Shown here one piece after another: positions 7,544-16,361 of a stretch of 64,000 bases of DNA (positions are counted from its first letter, which is position 1; the number at the start of each line of letters is the position of its first letter). The stretch covers positions 1 to 64,000 of the forward strand of contig NZ_JAFCME010000030.1 of NCBI RefSeq assembly GCF_018130065.1, given 5' to 3'. Below the pieces are notes generated by a model that saw nothing but the letters and a program-made list of their open reading frames with translations, was not told the DNA's origin and ran no database searches. Made by a program: the position numbers and the translations under genes. This DNA comes from Bradyrhizobium sp. AUGA SZCCT0158 (GTDB lineage: Bacteria > Pseudomonadota > Alphaproteobacteria > Rhizobiales > Xanthobacteraceae).

Positions 7544-8752
7544 ATGTCTGGAATTCGTGCGCAATCGGCTGGCCTCGCGCTCATGCTCCTTGCGATGGCG
7601 CCGCTGTTGGCTGGATGCAAAGAGCCAACCGCTGCAACGGCTGCCGTGCCACATTCTTCCGAGCCAGACGTCAGTGTCGTTACCGTGAGGCCTCAGGCGC
7701 GTGCGATTATCCGCGAATTGCCGGGACGTATCGCGCCGACCCGTGTTTCCGAAGTGCGGCCGCGGGTGTCCGGGATTGTCGTCGAGCGCCTGTTCCATCA
7801 GGGCAGCGAGGTCAAGGCCGGCGACGCCCTCTACAGAATCGATCCGCGGCCGTTCGAGGTCGAAGTGCAATCGACCGAAGCCGCGCTGGCGCGCGCCAAA
7901 GCCACGCTCGATCAGGCCGCATCGCATGCACGCCGCATCGCCACGCTGACCAGCCAGCGCGCAGCCCCCGAAGCCGAGAACGAAAAGGCCATCTCGGCCG
8001 AGCGTCAGGCGGCCGCCGATGTCGAAGGCCGCAAGGCCGACGTTGCCCGCGCCAAGCTCAATCTAGATTATGCGACCATTCGCGCCCCGATCGACGGCGT
8101 CGTCGGCGCCGCGCTGGTGAGCGAAGGCGCGCTTGTCGTGCAGAACGAAACCACGAGCCTTGCGACCATCCAGCAGCTCGATCCGATCTATGCCGATTTC
8201 ACCCAATCGGTGAACGAGCTCAATCAGCTGCGCCGGGCGGTGGAGAGCGGCGATCTCGACCGTATCGCGCCTGACGCCATGAAGGTTCGACTGGTGCTGG
8301 ACGACGGCTCGGTTTATCCGATTGCCGGCAGATTGCTGTTCTCGGACGCCAAGGTCGATGCCCATACCGGGCAGGTGACGTTGCGCGGCGAGTTTCCCAA
8401 TCCGAGGCGCGAATTGCTGCCGGGCATGTATGTCCGCGTGCTGATCGAGCAGGGCATCGATACCGACGCCATCGCGGTGCCGCAGCAGGCGATCCAGCGT
8501 AATGGCGGCGGCGGCAGCGAAGTGTTCGTGGTCAAGAGCGACAACCTCGTCGCCGTCCAGCCGGTACGCACCGGCTCGCTGCAGAGCGGCCAGTGGTTCG
8601 TCACCGAGGGCTTGAAGGCCGGAGACAGGGTCATCGTCGAGGGATTCCAGAAGTTTGCCGCCGGCGATAAGGTCCGGCCGCAGCTGCTGACCGAGGCCGA
8701 CGCGTCCGCCGATTTCGCTGGCGCCAAGCCGTCCGCGCAAGCGACACGGTAG
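7544..8752 (+). CDS. RND efflux periplasmic adaptor lipoprotein (AcrA/MexA type)
   Basis: A 402-residue membrane fusion protein linking an RND pump to an outer-membrane channel. It has a lipoprotein signal with lipobox LLAGC (Cys25). The order is the standard hairpin-in-barrel layout: first lipoyl half and coiled-coil hairpin (about 95-175), second lipoyl half with the signature YATIRAPIDGVVG, then beta-barrel and membrane-proximal domains. It is followed after five bases by the AcrB-like pump, so the two are one operon. No outer-membrane factor gene is linked, so a shared TolC-type channel is likely. Confidence 0.94.
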   Translation: MSGIRAQSAGLALMLLAMAPLLAGCKEPTAATAAVPHSSEPDVSVVTVRPQARAIIRELPGRIAPTRVSEVRPRVSGIVVERLFHQGSEVKAGDALYRIDPRPFEVEVQSTEAALARAKATLDQAASHARRIATLTSQRAAPEAENEKAISAERQAAADVEGRKADVARAKLNLDYATIRAPIDGVVGAALVSEGALVVQNETTSLATIQQLDPIYADFTQSVNELNQLRRAVESGDLDRIAPDAMKVRLVLDDGSVYPIAGRLLFSDAKVDAHTGQVTLRGEFPNPRRELLPGMYVRVLIEQGIDTDAIAVPQQAIQRNGGGGSEVFVVKSDNLVAVQPVRTGSLQSGQWFVTEGLKAGDRVIVEGFQKFAAGDKVRPQLLTEADASADFAGAKPSAQATR

Positions 8753-8757
8753 ATTAG

Positions 8758-11700
8758 ATGCCGAGTTTCTTCATCGACAGGCCAATCTTCGCCTGGGTCG
8801 TCGCGCTTTTCATCTGTCTGATCGGCGCGATCTCGATCCCGTTGCTGGCGATCGCGCAATACCCGATCATCGCACCGCCCTCGATCTCGATATCGACCAG
8901 CTATCCCGGCGCGTCGCCGGAAAACCTCTACAACAGCGTCACGCGGTTGATCGAGGAAGAGCTCAACGGCGCCAACGGCATCCTGAACTTCGAATCCACC
9001 AGCGACTCGCTCGGCCAGGTCGAGATCATCGCCAACTTCGTGCCGGGCACCGACACCGGCACCGCGTCGGTGGAAGTGCAGAATCGCATCAAGCGCGTCG
9101 AGGCACGTCTGCCGCGCGCGGTGATCCAGCAGGGCATCCTGATCGAGGAAGCTTCCAGCGCCGTGCTGCAGATCATCACGCTGCGCTCGACCGACGGAAG
9201 CCTCGACGAGGTCGGCCTCGGCGACTTCATGATTCGCAGCGTTCTCGGCGAAATCAGGCGCATTCCCGGCGTCGGCCGCGCCACGCTCTACTCCACTGAA
9301 CGCAGTCTGCGTATCTGGGTCGATCCGGCCAGGCTGGTCGGCTACGGGCTGACCGCCGATGACGTCAACAAGGCGATCACGGCGCAGAACGCGCAGGTAG
9401 CCTCCGGCAGCATCGGCGCCGAGCCGAGCACGGATGACCAGAAGATTTCGGCGCTGGTGCTGGTCAAGGGACAGCTCTCGTCGCCGGACGAATTTGGCTC
9501 GATTATCCTGCGTGCCAATGCGGACGGCTCGACGGTGCGGCTGCGCGACGTGGCCCGGATCGAGATCGGCGGATTGAGCTATCAGTTCAACACGCGGCTT
9601 AACGGCAAACCAACGGCGGGTCTGTCGGTGCTGATGTCGCCGACCGGCAATGCGCTGGCGACCGCAAGCGCGGTCGAAGCCAAGATGAAGGAGCTGTCGC
9701 GCTTCTTCCCGGCCAACATCGCCTATGAAATTCCCTACAACATCACGCCCGTCGTGAAGGCCTCGATCGAAAAGGTGCTGATGACGCTGGTCGAGGCCAT
9801 CGTGCTGGTCTTCATCGTGATGTTCCTGTTCCTGCAGAACATCCGCTACACCATCATCCCGACCATCGTGGTGCCGGTGGCGCTGCTCGGCACCTGCGCG
9901 ATCCTGCTGGCGGCCGGTTACTCCATCAACATGCTGACGATGTTCGGCATGGTGCTGGCGGTCGGCATTCTGGTCGACGACGCCATCGTGGTGGTCGAGA
10001 ACGTCGAGCGTATCATGTCCGAGGAGGGCCTGCCGCCGAAGGAGGCCACCCGCAAGGCGATGTCGCAGATCACAGGCGCCATCATCGGCATTACGCTGGT
10101 GCTGATCGCGGTGTTCGTGCCGATGGCGTTCTTTCCGGGATCGGTCGGCGTCATCTACCGGCAGTTCTCGGTAACGATGGTCGCGGCGATCGCGTTCTCC
10201 GCGCTGCTGGCGATGTCGCTGACGCCGGCGCTGTGCGCGACCTTGCTCAAGCCGGTCACGGCCGGCCACGGCCATGCCAAGAGGGGTGTTTTCGGCTGGT
10301 TCAACCGCGCGCTCGACGGCACCAAGGATGGTTATACGCGCGTCGTCGGGCACTCCTTAAAGCGAACCGGCCGACTGATGCTGATCTATGCGGCGCTGAT
10401 CGTCGGGCTGAGCTGGGCCTTTATTCGCCTGCCCGGCGGCTTCCTGCCGGTCGATGACCAGGGCTTCATCACCACCGACGTGCAGACGCCGGCTGACTCG
10501 TCCTACGCCCGCACCGAGGCGGCGGTCGAGAAGGTCGAGCAATATCTGGCCAAGCGTTCCGGCGTCGAGAACGTCACCTTCCTCACCGGCTTCAGCTTCC
10601 TCGGCCAGGGCATCAACACCGCGCAGGCCTTCATCACGCTGAAGGACTGGTCGGATCGCGGACCGAAGGATTCGGCCGCGGCGATCGTCAACGACATCAA
10701 CCGCGATCTGTCCTCGATCCGTGACGCCCGGATTTCCGCGCTGCAGCCGCCGCCGATCGATAATCTCGGCAACTCCTCGGGCTTCTCATTCCGCCTGCAG
10801 GACCGCGGCCAGAAGGGTTATCCGGCGCTGGTGAGCGCCGCCGAGCAGCTGATCGCGGAAGCCAATGCCAGCCGCGTGCTGCAAAAGGTCTATGTCGAAG
10901 GCCTGCCGCCGGGGCCGCAGGTCAATCTGATGATCGACCGCGAGAAGGCCGGCGCGTTCGGCGTCACCTTCGAGGACATCAACAACACCATCTCGACCAA
11001 TCTCGGATCGAACTACATCAACGACTTCCCGAACCGGGGCCGGATGCAGCGCGTGATCGTGCAGGCCGACCGCGGCAGCCGCATGAACGCCGACGACATC
11101 CTGAACTACAACGTCAAGAACAGCCGTGGCCAGCTGGTGCCGCTGTCCTCGTTCGCCTCCGTCGAATGGTCGAAGGGGCCGACGCAGATCGCCGGCTTCA
11201 ACTACTATCCCGCGGTACGCATCAGCGGCGAAGCCAAGCCCGGCTTTACCTCGGGCGATGCCATCGCCGAGATGGAGCGGCTCGCCGGCAAGCTGCCGCG
11301 CGGCTTCGGCTTTGAGTGGACCGGGCAATCGCTGCAGGAGAAGCTCTCGGGCTCGCAGGCGCCGTTCCTGCTTGGCCTGTCGGCGCTGGTGGTGTTCCTG
11401 TGTCTGGCGGCGCTCTATGAAAGCTGGACCATTCCGCTCGCCGTGCTGCTGACGGTGCCGCTCGGCATCTGCGGTTCGGTGCTGGCCGCGTCGTTGCGCG
11501 GCTTGCCGAACGACGTTTACTTCACCGTCGCCCTGATCACCATCATCGGACTGGCTGCGAAAGATGCCATTCTGATCATCGAGTTTGCCAAGGAGCTGCG
11601 CGCGCAAGGCAAGCCGCTGGTCGAAGCGACGATCGAAGCCTGTACCTTGCGTTTCCGCCCGATCCTGATGACCGGTCTCGCCTTCGTTTGCGGCGTGCTG

Positions 11701-11895
11701 CCGATGGTGATCGCGACCGGCGCCGGCGGCGCCAGCCAGCAGGCGCTCGGCACCAGCGTGATGGGCGGCATGATCGCGGTCGTGATCCTGGCGCTGCTGA
11801 TGGTGCCGGTGTTCTTCGTCGTGGTGCAAAGGTTCTTTGCGGGAGACCGGGAAGTGGTGGCGGAAGCGCAGGCGGCGCCGAGGCCGGCGGAGTAG
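8758..11895 (+). CDS. RND multidrug efflux pump, inner-membrane subunit (AcrB/MexB type)
   Basis: A 1045-residue hydrophobe/amphiphile efflux-1 family transporter of normal length, with twelve membrane helices in two repeats, each carrying a large periplasmic loop. The proton-relay residues are all present: Asp407 and Asp408 in GILVDDAIVVVEN, and a lysine at about 935 in AAKDAILIIEFAKEL. It should export drugs or other amphiphiles as a trimer with the adaptor encoded just upstream. Regulation probably runs through the palindromic operator at 7495-7514. Substrate range cannot be told from sequence. Confidence 0.95.
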   Translation: MPSFFIDRPIFAWVVALFICLIGAISIPLLAIAQYPIIAPPSISISTSYPGASPENLYNSVTRLIEEELNGANGILNFESTSDSLGQVEIIANFVPGTDTGTASVEVQNRIKRVEARLPRAVIQQGILIEEASSAVLQIITLRSTDGSLDEVGLGDFMIRSVLGEIRRIPGVGRATLYSTERSLRIWVDPARLVGYGLTADDVNKAITAQNAQVASGSIGAEPSTDDQKISALVLVKGQLSSPDEFGSIILRANADGSTVRLRDVARIEIGGLSYQFNTRLNGKPTAGLSVLMSPTGNALATASAVEAKMKELSRFFPANIAYEIPYNITPVVKASIEKVLMTLVEAIVLVFIVMFLFLQNIRYTIIPTIVVPVALLGTCAILLAAGYSINMLTMFGMVLAVGILVDDAIVVVENVERIMSEEGLPPKEATRKAMSQITGAIIGITLVLIAVFVPMAFFPGSVGVIYRQFSVTMVAAIAFSALLAMSLTPALCATLLKPVTAGHGHAKRGVFGWFNRALDGTKDGYTRVVGHSLKRTGRLMLIYAALIVGLSWAFIRLPGGFLPVDDQGFITTDVQTPADSSYARTEAAVEKVEQYLAKRSGVENVTFLTGFSFLGQGINTAQAFITLKDWSDRGPKDSAAAIVNDINRDLSSIRDARISALQPPPIDNLGNSSGFSFRLQDRGQKGYPALVSAAEQLIAEANASRVLQKVYVEGLPPGPQVNLMIDREKAGAFGVTFEDINNTISTNLGSNYINDFPNRGRMQRVIVQADRGSRMNADDILNYNVKNSRGQLVPLSSFASVEWSKGPTQIAGFNYYPAVRISGEAKPGFTSGDAIAEMERLAGKLPRGFGFEWTGQSLQEKLSGSQAPFLLGLSALVVFLCLAALYESWTIPLAVLLTVPLGICGSVLAASLRGLPNDVYFTVALITIIGLAAKDAILIIEFAKELRAQGKPLVEATIEACTLRFRPILMTGLAFVCGVLPMVIATGAGGASQQALGTSVMGGMIAVVILALLMVPVFFVVVQRFFAGDREVVAEAQAAPRPAE

Positions 11896-11898
11896 CGA

Positions 11899-12474
11899 TC
11901 ATTCACCGCACCGGCCCGTCGCATCGACCGGCAGGCTCCTGGCATCCCGTTCCGCGCCGATAAACAGGCTGCCGCCGGCACCGCAACTTCCGCCCGTCCT
12001 GAGCCGCTCGCCCGCCTCGAAGCGGGCGGAGAGCGCGCTGCGCCCGAACGTGCGCCAGACGGTGACGCTGCCGCCTTCACAATCGATGTAGCAGGACAGG
12101 GTGGGCATGATCCGGTCGATGAAGGTGTCGTGCCATTCGTAGATGGCGCCGCTCGCCAGGCGTTCGCCGTTGGCGAGGTCGGCAGCAAGGCGCAGGCTGT
12201 AGCGCCAGTCGTAGCCGCCACCCGATGGACCGCTGCGGTAGGGCTTTTTCGTCGGGATCGAGATCAATCTCGATCCGCATCGAACTCACTTCGCCTGATC
12301 TGCGCTTGTCATTTCTGGGCGAGGACAGATCGATGGGACGTGGCGGATCATAGTTCGCGGCAAAGCAGGTCGTGCCACCGCGTTCGGGCAGGGAGGGTCC
12401 GATGCGCCAGAGGTAGATCGCCAGTACAAGAGCGGAGAGGAGCGTGGTGGCCGCGGCGGCGGCGGCGCCGTCAC
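11899..12474 (-). pseudogene. Frameshifted gene for a membrane-anchored protein of unknown function
   Basis: A GTG at 12474 overlaps the suhB stop as GTGA, as if the two were coupled. Protein-like sequence then needs two frame changes. An anchor segment with SALVLAIYLWRIGPSLPER and then GGTTCFAANYDPPRPIDL is read one frame off, after a GCC-rich run (12452-12468). It continues to IEIDLDPDEK, where a run of five A residues (T5 at 12245-12249 on the plus strand) shifts into YRSGPSGGGYDWRYSLRL and onward to the stop. Removing one base from that run joins the two parts smoothly. It is either a real pseudogene or two sequencing errors at homopolymer-like sites. Confidence 0.6.
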
Positions 12475-13259
12475 AGCGGCTTCAGAATCTTCACCAGCTC
12501 TTTGTGCACGAACTCGTTGCCGCAGATCAGGTGACCGGTCGTGAGCGGATCGTCGTCGCCCGCCATGCCTGACACGACGCCGCCGGCTTCGCGGATCATG
12601 ATCTGTCCGGCTGCCATGTCCCATGGTTGAAGATTGCGCTCCCAATAGCCGTCGAGGCGGCCGGCGGCGACGAAGGCCATGTCGAGCGAGGCGGCGCCGA
12701 ACCTTCGAAGGCCAGCAACCCGCTGCTGGATCGCGGTCATTTCCAGCCGCGACTGGTCATGATCGCCGCGTCCGATATGCGGCAGACCGCAGCCGACCAC
12801 GCATTCGTCGAGCTGGCGCCGGCCGGCGACGCGCAGCCGCTGGTCGTTGAGGAACGCGCCCTTGCCGCGCTCGGCGATGTAGAGTTCGTCATTGGCCGGA
12901 TTGTAGATCACGCCGGCGATGATGGTGCCTTCGCGCTGCAGGCCGATCGAGATCGCGAATTGCGGAATGCCGTGCAGGAAGTTCGTCGTGCCGTCCAGCG
13001 GATCGACGATCCAGGTATGGCTCTTGTCGGCGCCTTCGCGCGTGCCGCCTTCCTCGCCGATGAAGCCGTAACCCGGCCGCGACTTGGTCAGATCCGCATA
13101 GAGCAGTTCCTCGGCGCGCTTGTCGGCCATCGTGACGAAATTCGCAGGCCCCTTCAGCGACACCTGCAGATGCTCGACCTCGCCGAGGTCGCGCTTGAGG
13201 CTGCGGCCGGCGTGGCGCGCGGCTTTCACCATGACGTTGATAAGGGCTGAATGCAGCAT
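12471..13259 (-). CDS. suhB: Inositol-1-monophosphatase family protein
   Basis: A 262-residue magnesium-dependent phosphatase of the IMPase/SuhB family. All metal-site motifs are present: GEEGG, DPLDGTTNF and PWDMAAG. Members hydrolyse inositol phosphates; in proteobacteria SuhB also binds the rRNA antitermination complex. ATG at 13259 fits the family N-terminus (MLHSALINVMVKAAR) better than a start further upstream. It lies at the promoter-distal end of a minus-strand run with the Sel1 protein and thiE, and its stop overlaps the start of a frameshifted gene. Confidence 0.93.
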   Translation of the reverse strand: MLHSALINVMVKAARHAGRSLKRDLGEVEHLQVSLKGPANFVTMADKRAEELLYADLTKSRPGYGFIGEEGGTREGADKSHTWIVDPLDGTTNFLHGIPQFAISIGLQREGTIIAGVIYNPANDELYIAERGKGAFLNDQRLRVAGRRQLDECVVGCGLPHIGRGDHDQSRLEMTAIQQRVAGLRRFGAASLDMAFVAAGRLDGYWERNLQPWDMAAGQIMIREAGGVVSGMAGDDDPLTTGHLICGNEFVHKELVKILKPL

Positions 13260-13360
13260 GATGCGGGGCTTATGGGTTAGGAGGGAAACGGCCAATGCCG
13301 CCAAGGGTAGTGCAAGGGTTGAGGGACTGGGTGCCCTGACGATGTGTCGCCGTCAAGGCG

Positions 13361-14491
13361 TCATTTCTTGTCGTTGCCGATCCATTTGCGGGCGGCCTCC
13401 TGGGCCCTGGTGCGGTCCTCGGGACTGAGGTCCGCCAGCGCATCGTCCAGCATCGGATCGCCCTTGCCGGCGGTTTTGGCGACAATGTGCCATTTCAGGG
13501 CCTCGACCTTGTCCACCGGCGCGCCCTGTCCACTGACCAGCACGCGGGCGAGGCGGTTCTGCGCAATCGGGCTGTTTTGCCGGGCCGCCTTGCGGAGCAT
13601 CGCGACCCCGGCGGCCTCGTTCTTCGGCGTGCCGGTGCCGTTATAGAGCGCGATCGCGTATTCGACCTCGGCATCGACATTGTCGGCCAGCGACGCGGCC
13701 TGCAGCAGGCGCACCGCCTTGTCGATGTCCTTGGGCACGCCGGTGCCTTCCTTGTAGAAGGTCGCAAGCGCGTATTGCGCTTCCGGGTTTCCTGCGTCGG
13801 CCGCGACCCGCAGCAATTCGGCTGAACGTTTCACATCCTGCGGCAGCGTCTGCCCGTCGAGATACAGCAGCGCCAAATTATACGCCGCCTTGGGACTGCC
13901 GAGCTTGGCGGCGGAAGCCAGCAGCTTGACCGCTTGCTCGCGGTTGACCGGGCCGCCGCGGCCGGAAAGCTTCATCATCGCCAGCGCAAACATGCCCTCG
14001 CGGTCGCCGGCGTCGGCGGCGCGCTGGTACCATTCGATGGCTTTCGCGTAGTCGCGCTTGACGCCGAGGGCGCCGGAGTAGAGCTCGCCGATCATCGTCA
14101 TCGCCTTGGCGTCGCCGGCATATTGCGCCCGCGTCAGCGCCAGATCGAGCGCGGTCTTGTAGAGGCCGCGCTGATAGGCGCCGTAGACGAGATCGACATT
14201 GGGATCGTCAAAGCTGGGCGTGGGTGAAGCTGTCGGGGCGGGCGTCGCGGCCGGTTTGGGCGTGGCCGGAGGCTTCTTGGCGACAGCGGGCGCCTTCGGC
14301 TTCGGAGCCTCCTTGGAAGCATCCTTGGAAGTCTCTTTGGTCGTCGCTTTGGGCGCCTCTTTCTTCGCGGCCGGCTTGCTGGCAGGCGCCGGCGTTTGCG
14401 CAGCGGGCGGCGTCAGCGAGATCTGCGCCGATGCGCCGGTCGCCGCCATCAGGCAGCAGCCAAGGATCGATATCGGACGCAGCAGTCTCAT
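13361..14491 (-). CDS. Secreted Sel1-like repeat protein
   Basis: A 376-residue protein with a signal peptide (cleavage likely after GASA, about residue 22). A low-complexity linker rich in Pro, Ala, Lys and Thr follows (about 30-95), then a string of about seven 36-residue Sel1 repeats (A.YNLALLYLDG, AQYALATFYKEG and similar). Sel1 repeats form a helical solenoid for protein binding in the periplasm, often in stress or cell-wall signalling. It lies nine bases downstream of thiE and is probably cotranscribed. The specific partner is unknown. Confidence 0.88.
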   Translation of the reverse strand: MRLLRPISILGCCLMAATGASAQISLTPPAAQTPAPASKPAAKKEAPKATTKETSKDASKEAPKPKAPAVAKKPPATPKPAATPAPTASPTPSFDDPNVDLVYGAYQRGLYKTALDLALTRAQYAGDAKAMTMIGELYSGALGVKRDYAKAIEWYQRAADAGDREGMFALAMMKLSGRGGPVNREQAVKLLASAAKLGSPKAAYNLALLYLDGQTLPQDVKRSAELLRVAADAGNPEAQYALATFYKEGTGVPKDIDKAVRLLQAASLADNVDAEVEYAIALYNGTGTPKNEAAGVAMLRKAARQNSPIAQNRLARVLVSGQGAPVDKVEALKWHIVAKTAGKGDPMLDDALADLSPEDRTRAQEAARKWIGNDKK

Positions 14492-14499
14492 GTCCGGCG

Positions 14500-15207
14500 C
14501 TATCCCCGTCCGGTCGTCGGCTCGGTGGCGTCGTCCGTGCTCTTGTTTTTTCCAAACGCGTCGGCGTGTGCTTGCGTGATCGTCTGCTCGATATCGACCA
14601 GCGCCGCCTCGGGCCCGCGCGGATCGGCCCAGATGAAATCGCCGACAAGCACGAAATCCGCACCCGCGGCGGCAAATTCGCTGGCCTCCTCGCGTGAGGC
14701 CGCATAGCCGACGCAGGGCGGTTCGAACAATTCATCCCACCATTGCAGGCGCTCGGCGATCGCTTCCGCCGAGGGGCGCTCGCCTTTGGCGTCGGGTTCA
14801 CCGAACAGCACGTAGTCCGCACCCGCTTCGCCCGCGGCCATCGAATCGTGCCGCGTGGCGAGGCCGCCGACGCCGGCGATGCGATCGGGCTTCAGGGACG
14901 GGAAGGCGTCTTCGATGGCAGCTAACCCGGTCAGGTGCGCGCCATCGGCGCCGCCACGGGCCACCAGCTCGACATGGCCATCAAGCAGCAGCGCCGCGCC
15001 GCCGTCCTGGACCGGGGCCGCCAGCGCCTTGATCCGCGAGATCATGGTGCGCTGGTCGGTCTCGCGCAGCCGCAGCAGCACGGCGGCGACGTCGGCCGCG
15101 GCGAGCAGTCCGGGGAGGCTGGCGATGAGCTGCGACGGGTCGTCCACGACCGATGTCGCGAGATAGAGGCGCGGCACCGGGCGCTGCGGAACGGGTTTAG
15201 CGGCCAA
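14500..15207 (-). CDS. thiE: Thiamine phosphate synthase-like protein
   Basis: A 235-residue TIM-barrel protein of the ThiE/TenI family, which couples hydroxymethylpyrimidine pyrophosphate to thiazole phosphate. Family traits include the GADYVLFGEP strand and the final GADFVLVGDFIW phosphate-binding segment. The usual pyrophosphate-binding lysine/serine loop is hard to find, so activity is uncertain. A TTG at 15207, two bases after the aldolase stop with AAGGTGG upstream, is the likeliest start. No TPP riboswitch is possible here because the genes nearly touch. The placement behind an aldolase rather than thi genes is typical for rhizobia. Confidence 0.7.
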   Translation of the reverse strand: MAAKPVPQRPVPRLYLATSVVDDPSQLIASLPGLLAAADVAAVLLRLRETDQRTMISRIKALAAPVQDGGAALLLDGHVELVARGGADGAHLTGLAAIEDAFPSLKPDRIAGVGGLATRHDSMAAGEAGADYVLFGEPDAKGERPSAEAIAERLQWWDELFEPPCVGYAASREEASEFAAAGADFVLVGDFIWADPRGPEAALVDIEQTITQAHADAFGKNKSTDDATEPTTGRG

Positions 15208-15209
15208 TG

Positions 15210-16250
15210 CTATGCCACCTTCTTTTCCAGGCCGGCTTCCCACTCACCCTTGCTCGCCAGCGCATTCATCCGCGCCCGGTGCGTGAAGGCGCGCTGGCCG
15301 GCCGCGACGTTCTCGGCCTTGCCCGACCACGCCTTTTGCGGCGCCGCCTGCAGCGCGCGGCCGTAGGAGAAGGTCAGCCGCCAGGGCAGGCCGCCGATCC
15401 GGTTCATGGCATTGAGATGCGCAGTCGCATCCTCGTCGGACTGTCCGCCGGAAAGGAAGGCGATGCCGGGGACGGCCGCCGGAACGCAGCTCTTCAACAG
15501 CAGGATGGTCTTCTCCGCGACCTCTTCAACGGGCGACGGTTTCGGGCTTTTCTTGCCCGCGATCGCCATGTTGGGTTTCAGGATCATGCCCTCCAGCGCG
15601 ACGCGCTGGATCCGCAATTCCTGGAATGTCTTGTTCAGGACGCGCTGGGTCACCTCAAAGCAGCGGTCGATGTCGTGATCGCCGTCCATCAACACTTCCG
15701 GCTCGACGATCGGCACGATCTGCGCCTGCTGGCACAACGCGGCGTAGCGGGCGAGCGCATGCGCGTTGACATGGATCGCGGTCATGGAGGGAATGTTCCG
15801 GCCGTCAGTGCCGTGGCCGATGTCGATCACCGCCCGCCATTTGGCGAACCGTGCGCCGCGCTCGTAATATTTCTTCAGGCGCTCGGCGAGCTTGTCGAGC
15901 CCGGCCGTGATCAGTTCGCCGGGGCAGCCGGGCAGGCCCTGGGTCCCCTCATCCACCTTGATGCCGGGGATGGCACCGGACTGCTCGATCAGCTTGACCA
16001 GCGGCGTGCCGTCCTTGGCGTTCTGCCAGATGGTTTCGTCATAGAGGATGACGCCCGAGACGTATTTGCTCATCGCCTCCTGCGAGCGAAACAGCATTTC
16101 CCGGTAGTCGCGGCGCGTCTCCTCGGTCGATTCGACGCTGATGGCGTCGAACCGCTTCTTGATCGTACCTGAGGACTCGTCAGCGGCGAGTATGCCCTTG
16201 CCCGGCGTGACCATGGCGAGGGCGACCTTGTTGAGGTCAGCGAGATTCAT
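15210..16250 (-). CDS. Class I fructose-bisphosphate aldolase
   Basis: A 346-residue Schiff-base aldolase that cleaves or forms fructose 1,6-bisphosphate. The segments GILAADESSGT, VEPEVLMDGDHD, ALEGMILKPNM (active lysine) and AFLSGGQSDEDAT are those of the eukaryote-like class I family. ATG at 16250 begins the conserved MNLADLNKVA. It follows the class II aldolase by 111 bases, so the organism has two unrelated enzymes for the same step side by side. Class I is metal-independent, which may matter under metal limitation. Confidence 0.95.
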   Translation of the reverse strand: MNLADLNKVALAMVTPGKGILAADESSGTIKKRFDAISVESTEETRRDYREMLFRSQEAMSKYVSGVILYDETIWQNAKDGTPLVKLIEQSGAIPGIKVDEGTQGLPGCPGELITAGLDKLAERLKKYYERGARFAKWRAVIDIGHGTDGRNIPSMTAIHVNAHALARYAALCQQAQIVPIVEPEVLMDGDHDIDRCFEVTQRVLNKTFQELRIQRVALEGMILKPNMAIAGKKSPKPSPVEEVAEKTILLLKSCVPAAVPGIAFLSGGQSDEDATAHLNAMNRIGGLPWRLTFSYGRALQAAPQKAWSGKAENVAAGQRAFTHRARMNALASKGEWEAGLEKKVA

Positions 16251-16361
16251 CGATCCGTTCTCCAGACACCTGCCTTGCAAACCAAAATAGGCGGTTCTCG
16301 GGCAATTGCCTAGAAAACGTTCGTCGCGGCCGGCAGCCTCCGCGGCGGGTTGGCGCGAGGG

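Noticed and set aside
8314..10353. Long minus-strand open frame over the RND genes
   Set aside because: The plus-strand adaptor and pump are intact; the opposite frame is low-complexity His/Arg/Asp sequence.
15205..15215. TPP riboswitch for thiE
   Set aside because: thiE starts two bases after the preceding gene, leaving no room for one.
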